The notes beneath the pieces were generated by a model. It did no database searches and had not been told where the DNA came from. It saw only the letters and a list, made by a program, of their open reading frames with translations. The position numbers were made by a program, and so were the translations under genes. Source: CAG-791 sp002390025 (lineage in GTDB: Bacteria; Bacillota; Clostridia; Lachnospirales; Lachnospiraceae). Taken from it: a DNA stretch of 64,000 nt. This document shows, in pieces, positions 24,872 to 32,726 of this stretch (positions are counted from its first letter, which is position 1; every line of letters starts with the position of its first letter). The stretch spans positions 1 to 64,000 of the forward strand of contig CAMNLR010000134.1 in the NCBI GenBank assembly GCA_946543465.1, written 5' to 3'.

Positions 24872-24943
24872 TCCGTTCAGATCCTGCCGTAGGAGTCTGT
24901 TCGGACCTTCTCGGAACAGTCCGTTCAGACCTTCTCGAAACGG
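24872..24943. repeat. three 24-bp tandem units at the narA 3' end
   Basis: Units at 24872-24895, 24896-24919 and 24920-24943, consensus TCYGTTCRGACCTTCTCG plus RAACRG. The third contains the last codons and stop of the nitrate reductase gene; the other two lie downstream of it, so the array looks like repeated copying of the gene's end. Confidence 0.85.
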
Positions 24944-27009
24944 CAGGTCGCGCCCTTGTAGTTGGGCTCTCTGGAGTACTTGTCGTAGCTGGAAGGTGTC
25001 AGCTTGTTGCACTCAATGTAGTGGATGGGTGCATAGAGCTGATCGTAGGGAACGTTGTCGGTGATCTTGACGTGGAAGACAGCGTTTTCTCCGTTGACGG
25101 AGTAGACGCGGACCTGATCCATCTCGTGGATGTCGTTCTCTTTGGCCATCTTCGTGTTCATGTAGAGGTATGCCTTCTTGAGGGAGACGTCTTCGACGAA
25201 CTTGACTTCCTTGGTGCGGCTCTGGGTGTGCCACTGTCCGACGGTTCCGCGGCCGGTATTGTAGATGAGCGGGAACTCTTCGTTCTGGACATAGGGATTG
25301 GGAAGCGGCTCTTCAAAGAGGAAATTGGCCCTTCCGTTGGGCGTGTAGAATACGCCGTCCTCATAGAGTCTGCGCTCGTCTGCAGCGAACTCCTCCTCGC
25401 GGCCTTCGGGATAAGGCCACTGGCGGCCGTGAGTGCCCGGAAGCTCGTCCCACTTGACACCGGAGAAGTCGCAGGGTCTGCCTCTGGAGACATCACGCAG
25501 AAGGTTGAAGCAATCCTCCGCGGTCTCCCAGCGCTCGATGGCGCTGCCCATGCCCAAAGCTTTGCCGACGCCGAGGATGCACTCGTAGTCGGAAATCTCG
25601 TTTTCGCCGCGGGGCAGGACGGGGCGCATGGCGGACATGCGGCGCTCCAGGTTGATGTACTGGCCGGCTTTCTTGATTCCGGGGACAACAGGGAAGTAAA
25701 CAGTCATATCCTCGGCGCTCTCGATGTTGTCATAGATGTCCTGTACAACGAAGAGTTCTAGCTTCTTGGTCGCCGATGCGAAGGTCTCGTTGTTGGTCCA
25801 GCTGTGACGGGGGTTGGTGCAGAGGATCCACAGGCCCTTGATCTCGCCGGCGTTGATGCCCTCGACGATCTTGTTGTAGGGGATCGTGGGTTTTTTGGCC
25901 ATGAGGTCGGGGTCGATGCCGATGATGTCGGCGATTCGTTTGCTCTCCGCTTCGTCCGTGAAGTCGCCGCCGCCGAACAGGCAGGTGGTGTTGGAGAAGA
26001 GGCGGGAGCCCATGGCGTTGCACTGTCCGGTGATGGAGTTGCCGCCGGTGCCGGGCTTGCCGATGTTGCCGGTCATAAGAGCCAGGTTCATAATGCCGCG
26101 GGCGGTCGTGACAGCCTCGTAGCCCTGGTTGACGCCCATGGTCCACCAGAAAGAGACGGCCTTGCCTTTATGGATCATCTCCGCCAGTTCCATGATGCGG
26201 TCTTCGCTGATGCCGGTAGCTTCTGCGCCCCGGGAGATCGGGAAGGCCTTGACGAATTCCTTGAACTCGTCGAACTTGTTGGTGTGGGCCTCGATGAATT
26301 CGTGGTCGATCCAGTCCTTTTCAATCAGGATGTTGGCCAGGGTGTACATGAGGTTCAGGTCGGAACGGGGCCGGATCTCATAATGGTAGTCCGCGTTCAT
26401 GGCTGTCTCGGACCTGCGGGGGTCGATGACGATGACCTTGTGTCCGGGCACCTGGTTCTGGCGCACGCGGCCCCAGATGATGGGGTGGGCGACGACAGGG
26501 TTGGAGCCGATGAAGATCAGGGTGTCGGAGAGCTCGAGATCCTTTAATGTGTAGCCGGGAGCGTCATAGCCGTAGGTTCCCTTGTGGGCGACTGCGGCGG
26601 AGGCCATGCACAGACGGGTGTTGCCGTCGACGTTGGTCTGCAGATAGTTGCGCATGACGTGGCCGAAGATGGCAAATTCCTCCAGGGTGAGCTGGCCGGT
26701 ACTGATGCCGGCGACGCTCTCTCTGCCGTATTTTGCCTGCAGGTCTTTGATCTTGTCTGCCACGTGCTTGAAAGCTTCGTCCCAGCTGACTTCCTTCATG
26801 GAACCGTCCTCCTGACGGATCTTGGGCAGTGCGCCGGGTTTTACCGTGGTCTGCTGTTTGCTGAGCGAAAGGCCTTTGATGCAGCTGAAGCCGTCGTTGA
26901 CGGGATAGCCTTTCGTCGGCACTGTGCGAACGATGCGTCCGTCCTCCACATAGAAGTCGAGATTACAGTCGATCGCGCAGAAATTGCAGGTCGATTGTAC
27001 TTTTTGCAT
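24925..27009 (-). CDS. molybdopterin oxidoreductase, soluble nitrate reductase catalytic subunit
   Basis: A 694-residue bis-MGD molybdoenzyme. The N-terminal 4Fe-4S site is Cys8, Cys11, Cys15 and Cys43 (CNFCAIDC, then FSCIKG). The likely molybdenum ligand is Cys134 in NTRLCMASA, the signature of Nas/Nap-type nitrate reductases rather than formate dehydrogenases, where CHAPS-like sequence is usual. The rest (VIDPRRSETA, TMGVNQ, GNIGKPGTGGNSITGQCNAMG, and a C-terminal beta domain from about residue 580) fits the family at normal length. No Tat signal, so it is cytoplasmic. With the ferredoxin and FAD subunits downstream it forms the clostridial NarABC-like system. AAGGAG precedes the ATG. A formate- or other oxyanion-specific role cannot be fully excluded. 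Confidence 0.82.
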   Translation of the reverse strand: MQKVQSTCNFCAIDCNLDFYVEDGRIVRTVPTKGYPVNDGFSCIKGLSLSKQQTTVKPGALPKIRQEDGSMKEVSWDEAFKHVADKIKDLQAKYGRESVAGISTGQLTLEEFAIFGHVMRNYLQTNVDGNTRLCMASAAVAHKGTYGYDAPGYTLKDLELSDTLIFIGSNPVVAHPIIWGRVRQNQVPGHKVIVIDPRRSETAMNADYHYEIRPRSDLNLMYTLANILIEKDWIDHEFIEAHTNKFDEFKEFVKAFPISRGAEATGISEDRIMELAEMIHKGKAVSFWWTMGVNQGYEAVTTARGIMNLALMTGNIGKPGTGGNSITGQCNAMGSRLFSNTTCLFGGGDFTDEAESKRIADIIGIDPDLMAKKPTIPYNKIVEGINAGEIKGLWILCTNPRHSWTNNETFASATKKLELFVVQDIYDNIESAEDMTVYFPVVPGIKKAGQYINLERRMSAMRPVLPRGENEISDYECILGVGKALGMGSAIERWETAEDCFNLLRDVSRGRPCDFSGVKWDELPGTHGRQWPYPEGREEEFAADERRLYEDGVFYTPNGRANFLFEEPLPNPYVQNEEFPLIYNTGRGTVGQWHTQSRTKEVKFVEDVSLKKAYLYMNTKMAKENDIHEMDQVRVYSVNGENAVFHVKITDNVPYDQLYAPIHYIECNKLTPSSYDKYSREPNYKGATCRFEKV

Positions 27010-27191
27010 ATGCTCCTTCCTCTCTCTTGATTCTGAAAATAATTGTTCCGCGGGAATAATTCCGTTTTTCGTTTAGTTGCATCTTCCATTTCATCCATGC
27101 ATAAAACGTATAAAAGCATGCGGATTTATTGATGATTCGTCAGTTTATATAAACTAACCATATTACTTTTCCGCATTTATTGTGTAATTTT

Positions 27192-27230
27192 ACTATATTT
27201 GCAGGGATGTGGATGTTGCACATGCAACAT
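27192..27230 (-). promoter_or_regulatory. candidate nar promoter and Crp/Fnr-type operator
   Basis: A dyad ATGTTGCA-CA-TGCAACAT occupies 27213-27230. On the - strand a -10-like TATAGT lies at 27197-27192, which would put the dyad centre roughly 37 bases upstream of the start point, near the usual place for a Crp/Fnr activator. On the + strand a TATAAT (27238-27243) follows the same dyad, so one site may control both the nar operon and the regulator gene at 27551. Confidence 0.5.
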
Positions 27231-27385
27231 TTTTATGTATAATACTAATAATTTAACAAAAATGCCCTGTCATTCTCACAGGGAACTTCCTGTGCATATA
27301 TAACATTTCACACACATCAGAATCATTATGATTTCTGCGCCTGTATCCGGGTTTTTCCAGCGGTTACAGGATATTTTCGTTCTTT

Positions 27386-27550
27386 TTCAGAAAGGATGCT
27401 GCCTTTTAGTGCTGCCATTTAGAAAGGGTGGTGCCATTTAGAAAGGATGCCGCCTTTTAGTGCTGCCGTTTAGAAAGGATGCCGCCTTTTAGTGCTGCCG
27501 TTTAGAAAGGATGCCGCCTTTTAGTGCTGCCGTTTAGAAAGGATGCCGCC
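27386..27550 (+). repeat. 32-bp tandem repeat carrying the ribosome-binding site
   Basis: Copies of a 32-bp unit beginning TTTAGAAAGGATGCCGCC start at about 27386, 27418 (shortened by 13 bp), 27437, 27469, 27501 and 27533. The last copy is the actual ribosome site (AAAGGA) and leads into the regulator's ATG at 27551. Every unit therefore repeats the Shine-Dalgarno region. 27010-27385 otherwise holds only the operator region above. Confidence 0.9.
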
Positions 27551-28237
27551 ATGCCCAAAGCGCATATTACCGATATTTCCACCCTGCCTCTCTTCGATGA
27601 AATCAGCCCGTCAGACTGTACCCTGCTCTTCGACTGTCTGGGCTGCCGCATCCGCGAATACACGAAAGACTGCCGCATCCGGCTGGATGGGGATCTGGCC
27701 GGAAACGTGGGAACAGTCATTGAGGGCAGCGTAAATATGTACAAAGAAGACATCTGGGGAAACCGCACCCTGCTTTCCTATATGAAAAAGGGGGACGTTT
27801 TCGGGGAGTCCTTCTCCTTCTGCGATATCGCCCCCGAACGTGCGGGAGTCTCCTTTGTCACAGCCTCCTCCTCCCTGATCCTCTTCCTGCCCGCGGCAAG
27901 GATCCTGCACCCCTGCACCAATTCCTGCCCTTTTCATCACCAGCTTTCCAAGAATATGTTTGCCATGATCGGTGCGAAAAACCGCAGGCTGATGGAACGT
28001 ATTGAAGTCTCCTCCCAGGGGTCCGTTCGGGAGAAGATCCTCACCTATCTGTCCATGGAGGCACGGCGACAGGGAAAATCCAACTTCCGCCTGCCCCTGC
28101 GGCGCACGGAAATGGCGGAATATCTGTGCATCAATCGCAGCGCTATGTCCAGGGAGCTCTCTGCTTTGAAAAATGAGGGCGCTATCGATTTTGACAAGGA
28201 TTATTTCACTCTGCATATCGCGGACCCCGATAATTGA
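27551..28237 (+). CDS. Crp/Fnr-family transcriptional regulator
   Basis: About 228 residues. N-terminal cyclic-nucleotide-like sensor domain (GTVIEGSVNMYKEDIWGNRTLL, then KKGDVFGESFSFCD) and C-terminal winged HTH (LPLRRTEMAEYLCINRSAMSRELSALKNEGAIDFD). Cysteines at CLGC and CTNSC could bind a cluster or heme, but the Fnr N-terminal Cys set is absent. The start at 27551 rather than an ATG nine codons earlier is chosen because it follows AAAGGA by seven bases in the last 32-bp repeat. It is divergent from the nitrate reductase operon and the obvious candidate to control it; HcpR-like nitrosative or redox sensing is possible. Confidence 0.85.
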   Translation: MPKAHITDISTLPLFDEISPSDCTLLFDCLGCRIREYTKDCRIRLDGDLAGNVGTVIEGSVNMYKEDIWGNRTLLSYMKKGDVFGESFSFCDIAPERAGVSFVTASSSLILFLPAARILHPCTNSCPFHHQLSKNMFAMIGAKNRRLMERIEVSSQGSVREKILTYLSMEARRQGKSNFRLPLRRTEMAEYLCINRSAMSRELSALKNEGAIDFDKDYFTLHIADPDN

Positions 28238-28511
28238 GAAATGAGACTGGTGAGAAAAATACTACACGGGAATGTGGGACACGCGGGACGGTTCTGAATG
28301 TCCCACATGTGCCGGAAACGTCTGTCCGTCAAGGTACCAGGCCGCAAAGAATGAGAAATGTCCCACGTGTCCCGGAAACTTCCCCCGCATGCCTGAAATA
28401 CACCTCATAAAATGGGACTTGAAAAAGAACGTATTCAGGAGTATTTTGTAGTGACAGTATATGAACACTGCGGTTTTCAATGGATTCAGACAATCATTGT
28501 GAGGCAGAAAA
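28238..28511. repeat. R1 element, TGGGAC-armed (locus d), and gap
   Basis: A TGGGAC-armed R1 unit occupies 28275-28305, 37 bp after the regulator stop, and a half unit (ATGTCCCACGTGTCCCGGAAAC-like, without core) follows near 28359-28380. No gene. Confidence 0.8.
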
Positions 28512-29312
28512 ATGAAAGTAAAGTGTTCCTATTGCGGACAGTATTTTGATGATTCGGCTGAGAAGTGTCCCAACTGCGGGGCGCCGAACGACCATATCCA
28601 CCGGACTTCCGACGCGATTCCCAAAACGATTGAAGAGCTGACGGCCTATTGTGAAGAAAACGGCCTTACGCCCGAGAGAACGCGCTTTTTTGTAGGTGAG
28701 GATTATAAAGAGCCCCGGGCATTCGGCATCTACAAGGATGACAAGGGCGAATTTGTCGTCTACAAAAACAAGGCCAACGGGGAGCGCGCAGTGCGCTACC
28801 GCGGTGTTGACGAGGCCTACGCGGTCAACGAGCTCTACGAGCGCCTGCAGGATGAGATCCTCAACCAGAAGGCCCACCACGTGGAGCGCCAGAAGGCGAA
28901 TGCTGTCAAGTCCGTCAAGCGCCAGCAGACAGCCGGGCTGATCAAAGGCATTACTATGGGGCTCGTCGTTGTGATGGGTGTCTCCGCCTTCTTCTTTTCC
29001 GGGAACAAGCATAATAACGGGTATTACCACTACAATAATCAGCACTATTACAGTCTGGATGACACCTGGTACTATTATGATGATACTCTGACAGACTGGT
29101 ATCCCGCCTCTTCTGTCCCGGAAGATCTGGCGGAAAACGCGGATGATTACTACGATTCGTCCTATTATGATTACAACTCCAATACGACGAATTTTGAGGA
29201 CACCGACTACTACTCCGACTGGGAGGAATCCCGCAGCAGTGATGACAGTGACAGCGACTGGGACTCCTCTGACTGGGATTCGGGAGATACGGACTGGGAT
29301 TCCGACTGGTAA
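28512..29312 (+). CDS. zinc-ribbon single-pass membrane protein with Asp/Ser/Trp/Tyr tail
   Basis: A 266-residue protein: an N-terminal zinc ribbon (CSYCGQYFDDSAEKCPNCGAP), a soluble segment of about 110 residues (EELTAYCEENGLTPERTRFF onward), one transmembrane helix near residues 140-160 (LIKGITMGLVVVMGVSAFFF), and a strongly biased outer tail rich in Tyr, then Asp, Ser and Trp (repeats of SDWDS). The architecture places the ribbon in the cytoplasm. Similar proteins are common but unnamed in Lachnospiraceae. It stands alone between the regulator and the potassium locus. Function unknown. Confidence 0.7.
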   Translation: MKVKCSYCGQYFDDSAEKCPNCGAPNDHIHRTSDAIPKTIEELTAYCEENGLTPERTRFFVGEDYKEPRAFGIYKDDKGEFVVYKNKANGERAVRYRGVDEAYAVNELYERLQDEILNQKAHHVERQKANAVKSVKRQQTAGLIKGITMGLVVVMGVSAFFFSGNKHNNGYYHYNNQHYYSLDDTWYYYDDTLTDWYPASSVPEDLAENADDYYDSSYYDYNSNTTNFEDTDYYSDWEESRSSDDSDSDWDSSDWDSGDTDWDSDW

Positions 29313-29814
29313 TGCCGGAACTGCCGGGGTTTTCATCCGGCGATGCAGAAACTGGAAGGGTTTTCGTCCGGTGATGGAGGGCCGGTTCGGGATTCTGCAG
29401 CAGCTGAGTATGAACGGGATTCAGGACCCGCTTGCATGTTAAAGGCAATTGTTTTCCGGCAATTTTTTTACTGGCAATTATTTTACCGGCAATATTTTAC
29501 CGGCTAAACAGAATAAAATACTGTAAACTGATCAGAGCGAAAGCCTCATCTCCTGCAGAGAGGGCTTCCGCTCTTTTTTCATGCCGTTTTTTAAGTATGA
29601 TGAGTCACGAGGGACGGTTCCTCCTGACTCATCAGTCTAAAAAGCGGCATAAAAAATGAGTCAAGCGGAACCGTCCCTCGTGACTCATTTTTAATGCAAT
29701 TTTAATGTCAGGCGGTCTTTCTTAATCCCGTTTTTATGCGGTTGCAGGGATAATGGTAGCATCTTGGGAGCCGCAGAAGAAAGGCGGCTGCGGCAGTGTT
29801 GACAGGAGGTCGGT
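29313..29814. repeat. terminator, R1 inverted pair (locus e) and ktrB leader
   Basis: After short GGCAATT-TTT repeats (29445-29505) comes a terminator-like hairpin at 29535-29579. Then two TGAGTC-armed R1 units in opposite orientation (29601-29631 and 29657-29687), enclosed by ATGCCGTTTTTTA (29581) and TAAAAAGCGGCAT (29638), give a large cruciform. The ktrB ribosome site AGGAGG follows at about 29802. Confidence 0.8.
29535..29579 (+). terminator. intrinsic terminator
   Basis: Stem GAGCG-AAGCC with GGGCTT-CGCTC (one or two mismatches) followed by six T, about 220 bp after the zinc-ribbon gene and before the R1 pair. Confidence 0.65.
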
Positions 29815-31155
29815 ATGGCAAAGGCGCGGAACGCGATCAGGGGGCATCTGACATCCTTTCGGATGATCCTGGTGAGCTTTATTATGATGATTCTGGCCGG
29901 AGCGGTCATGCTCTGTCTGCCCTTTGCCTCAAAGGGGGATGAGCCGGTCAGTTTTTTAAATGCATTATTTACATCCACGTCGGCGGCCTGTGTGACAGGT
30001 CTTGTTGTCTTTGATACAGCGACAAAGTGGACTATGTTCGGAAGGGTCGTGCTTCTGATCCTGATCCAGGTCGGCGGTCTGGGAGTGGTGACCATGGCAG
30101 CCGCCGTCATCACGCTGACAGGGGCACAGATCGGTCTGATGCCCCGGCTGGCGGTCCAGGATGCGGTCTCGGCGCCGGAGCTCGGATCTGTGCTGAACTT
30201 TATGAAGTTCCTCATAGCGGGAACCTTCTGCATCGAGGGAATCGGTGCCTTATGTCTGCTGCCTGTCTTTGCAGGGCAGTTCGGCTTTGTGAAGGGGCTT
30301 GGGTTTGCGGTCTTCCATTCGATTTCCGGATTCTGCAATGCGGGATTTGATCTGATGGGGGAGCAGGCTCAGTTCTCCTCGCTGACAGCCTATGCTTCCA
30401 ATGTGGCGGTCAATGTGGTCATTATGCTGCTGATCATCCTGGGCGGTCTGGGATTTCTGACATGGAGCGACCTGATCAACAACCGTTTCCGTTTTAAGAG
30501 GCTGCGTCTGCAGACCAAAATGATTCTGGTATCAACTGCAGCGCTCATTCTGCTCCCCGCCCTTTATTTTTTCTTTGTGGAATTTAAGGGATACCCCTGG
30601 AATGAGCGCATTCTCCTCTCGCTCTTTCAAAGTGTGACGCCGCGCACAGCGGGCTTCAACACGGCCGATTACGGGCAGATGAGTGAGAGCGGTCTGCTCA
30701 TCACTGTCATGTTGATGATAGTGGGCGGCGCGCCGGGCTCGACGGCCGGCGGCATGAAGGTCACGACCATGGCGGTCCTCTTCCTGGCCTCCGCTACATT
30801 TCTGAGGCGCCAGGAGCAGGTCAATTGCTTCAGGAGGCGGATCGAGAAGGATGCGATCCAGAATGCCATGGCGCTCCTGACACTCTATATTTTTCTTCTG
30901 CTCGGCGGGTCCATTCTCATGTCCTCCACAGAAGGTTTTCCCATCATCACCTCCCTGTTCGAATGTGCTTCGGCACTTGGAACCGTGGGTCTGACGACCG
31001 GGATCACGCCCGGCCTCTCCGTCCTGTCCAGGATGATCCTGATCGTATTTATGTTTTTCGGGCGTGTCGGCGGACTGACCCTGGGATATTCTTTTGCCGC
31101 CTCGGTGAGGGGGAATCCGGGACTTCTGCCTGTAGAAAAAGTATATGTCGGGTAA
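29815..31155 (+). CDS. ktrB: TrkH/KtrB-family potassium channel subunit
   Basis: A 446-residue membrane protein of the TrkH/KtrB superfamily with four repeated M1-P-M2 pore units; filter-like segments are visible at TSTSAACVTGL, HSISGFCNAGFD, SVTPRTAGFNT and ECASALGTVGLTTG, each with the conserved Gly. RFRFKRLRLQTK is a cytoplasmic loop. Takes up potassium under control of a KtrA ring. AGGAGG lies before the ATG. Next gene is the KtrA-type subunit (208-bp gap), then a KdpDE-like two-component pair, giving a complete uptake-and-sensing locus. Confidence 0.92.
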   Translation: MAKARNAIRGHLTSFRMILVSFIMMILAGAVMLCLPFASKGDEPVSFLNALFTSTSAACVTGLVVFDTATKWTMFGRVVLLILIQVGGLGVVTMAAAVITLTGAQIGLMPRLAVQDAVSAPELGSVLNFMKFLIAGTFCIEGIGALCLLPVFAGQFGFVKGLGFAVFHSISGFCNAGFDLMGEQAQFSSLTAYASNVAVNVVIMLLIILGGLGFLTWSDLINNRFRFKRLRLQTKMILVSTAALILLPALYFFFVEFKGYPWNERILLSLFQSVTPRTAGFNTADYGQMSESGLLITVMLMIVGGAPGSTAGGMKVTTMAVLFLASATFLRRQEQVNCFRRRIEKDAIQNAMALLTLYIFLLLGGSILMSSTEGFPIITSLFECASALGTVGLTTGITPGLSVLSRMILIVFMFFGRVGGLTLGYSFAASVRGNPGLLPVEKVYVG

Positions 31156-31182
31156 AAATGCAGGTTGTAAGTATGGGGTAAT

Positions 31183-31260
31183 TCTCTCAGTTAATTTTCT
31201 CAGTTAATTTTTTCAGTTAATCCTGTCGGTAAAAGCTGACCGGTTAATCTGTCGGGTAAA
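31183..31260. repeat. short tandem repeat TTCTCAGTTAATT
   Basis: Three copies of a 13-14-bp unit CTCAGTTAATTTT, followed by CCGGTTAATC and GTCGGGTAAAT variants, between ktrB and ktrA. Confidence 0.65.
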
Positions 31261-31363
31261 TCTATTATTGTTGTGAAGCGAGTTTCTCTTTATACGGGCA
31301 TATCCCACGGCTGCAGGCAGATCAGGGATATTGCGCGTTGAAGGGCATAGCGGGGGTAAAAAA

Positions 31364-32056
31364 ATGGCAAAGAGCATACTGATCATCGGTGCAGGAAGAT
31401 TCGGCCGCTACAGTGCCCAGAAGCTGTACGAACTGGGGCATGATGTCATGGTCGTGGATATGCGTGAAGAGCTGATCAACCAGATCATGCCTTTCGTGTC
31501 CGACGCCCGGATCGGCGACAGCACGGATAAGGCCTTTATGAATACGCTGGGTGTCAATCTGTATGATTTCTGCATTGTCGCCATCGGCGATGATTTTCTC
31601 AGTTCTCTGCAGACAACCTTCACGCTGGATGAGCTGGGCGCAAAAAAGATCATTGCCCGGGCCACAAGCCACCGCCAGGAGAAGTTCCTTTTGCGCAACG
31701 GTGCCTCCTATGTGGTCTTCCCGGAGAGGGAGCTGGGCTTCTGGACAGCGATCCGGTTCAGTTCTGACAGCATTTCCAATTATGTGGATCTGTCTGACGG
31801 ATACGGCGTCTATGAGATCAAAGTGCCTGAGCGCTGGAGCGGGAAGCGGATCGATGAACTCGACGTTCGAAGAAAATATCATATCAATATCCTGGGGGTG
31901 CGTGATCCCTACAACAATTTGATTTCTCCGAATAATGCGGCAGGTAATCAGAAGCCCCCGGAAATCGACATGGATGTCCGCTACAACACTGTGCTGCACA
32001 GCGGGCAGACCATGATGGTCCTGGGGAAATCCGAGCATATTCAGAAGATCCTGTGA
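31364..32056 (+). CDS. ktrA: TrkA/KtrA-family potassium uptake regulator
   Basis: About 230 residues. RCK-N domain with Rossmann motif LIIGAGRFGRYSAQKL and acidic residue VVDMRE, then IGDSTDKAFM and VAIGDDFLSSL, followed by an RCK-C domain from about residue 140 (YEIKVPERWSGKRIDELDVR). KtrA binds NAD(H)/ATP/ADP and opens the KtrB pore. The ATG at 31364 is preferred to one 11 codons upstream because it begins the canonical MAKSILIIGAG. Lies between ktrB and a small membrane protein gene. Confidence 0.9.
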   Translation: MAKSILIIGAGRFGRYSAQKLYELGHDVMVVDMREELINQIMPFVSDARIGDSTDKAFMNTLGVNLYDFCIVAIGDDFLSSLQTTFTLDELGAKKIIARATSHRQEKFLLRNGASYVVFPERELGFWTAIRFSSDSISNYVDLSDGYGVYEIKVPERWSGKRIDELDVRRKYHINILGVRDPYNNLISPNNAAGNQKPPEIDMDVRYNTVLHSGQTMMVLGKSEHIQKIL

Positions 32057-32119
32057 GATCTGCGGAAAATGTCATCCTGCGTTTTTCCCGGCTTCCCTGG
32101 CTTTCCCGGCACAACGGCA

Positions 32120-32231
32120 CTTTGCATGATGTCAGAAATGTAAGCATGTTTGAAATATGAACATGTTTGTAATGCAGGCATGTTTGAAATGTGAAGGTGT
32201 ATGTAGTCCGGCATGTTTGACAGAGGTATAG
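32120..32231. repeat. degenerate 18-bp tandem repeats GCATGTTTGAAATGTGAA
   Basis: Four to five imperfect copies of GCATGTTTGAAATGTGAA between ktrA and the small membrane gene; the last copy ends in the latter's ribosome site. Confidence 0.65.
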
Positions 32232-32552
32232 ATGATGAGCAGTTTTTTCACATTAGTTACAGAGAACATTCTCGTTGTACTCGGATTCGCTTTATACGGC
32301 GTATTGGTGTATTATATGGTTGCGAAGGCAATTCGCCGCTATTCGGACAAAAAAACCGGACGCGGTTCCGAAAAAAAGAGCGGACGCGGCAAGGCGATCA
32401 GTGATCAGGATTCTACCGAAGCCAATGTTTTTTTTACCATGTTCAGGAATAAACAGGAGGAGTCTGAAGAGGAAGATCATTCCAGGAAGGATTTTTCCAG
32501 AGACATTCCAACGGCCAATTCCTACAGGCATCGGAAAAGCCAGCAGGACTGA
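32232..32552 (+). CDS. small single-pass membrane protein in the potassium locus
   Basis: A 106-residue protein with one N-terminal transmembrane helix (ENILVVLGFALYGVLVYYMV) and a basic then acidic cytoplasmic tail (RRYSDKKTGRGSEKKSGRG, later EESEEEDHS). AGAGGT lies before the first of two adjacent ATG codons. No family recognised. Its place between the channel genes and the sensor kinase, all on one strand, suggests a role as an accessory or anchoring subunit of the potassium system, in the way KdpF-like peptides serve Kdp; that is inference. Confidence 0.6.
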   Translation: MMSSFFTLVTENILVVLGFALYGVLVYYMVAKAIRRYSDKKTGRGSEKKSGRGKAISDQDSTEANVFFTMFRNKQEESEEEDHSRKDFSRDIPTANSYRHRKSQQD

Positions 32553-32599
32553 GGCAGACAGGGTTTCCTGTGGGGACCGGCACAAAAAACAGGGGCGTT

Positions 32600-32690
32600 T
32601 TTGCATAGGATTGACAGGTTTGAATTATGACAGGTTGAGTTTTGGCAGGTTTGAATTTTGACAGGTTTGAATGGTAAGCCTGAGCCGTAA
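32600..32690. repeat. 17-bp tandem repeats TGACAGGTTTGAATTT
   Basis: Four imperfect copies of TGACAGGTTTGAATTT lie between the small membrane gene and the sensor kinase gene. No gene. Confidence 0.7.
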
Positions 32691-32726
32691 CGAGGGATTC
32701 CATCAGCAGAAGAGACAGAGGTCGGT

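Noticed and set aside
24925..27009. Formate dehydrogenase as the name for the molybdoenzyme
   Set aside because: The Mo-ligand region NTRLCMASA and the ferredoxin/FAD partner genes fit soluble nitrate reductase better; no Sec codon or FDH signature seen. Not fully excluded.
27386..27550. CRISPR array upstream of the regulator
   Set aside because: Units of 32 bp follow one another without variable spacers.
29535..29687. R1 palindromes as ordinary terminators
   Set aside because: Most units lack a following T run and occur singly or in direct order; a true terminator (29535-29579) stands separately before the pair.
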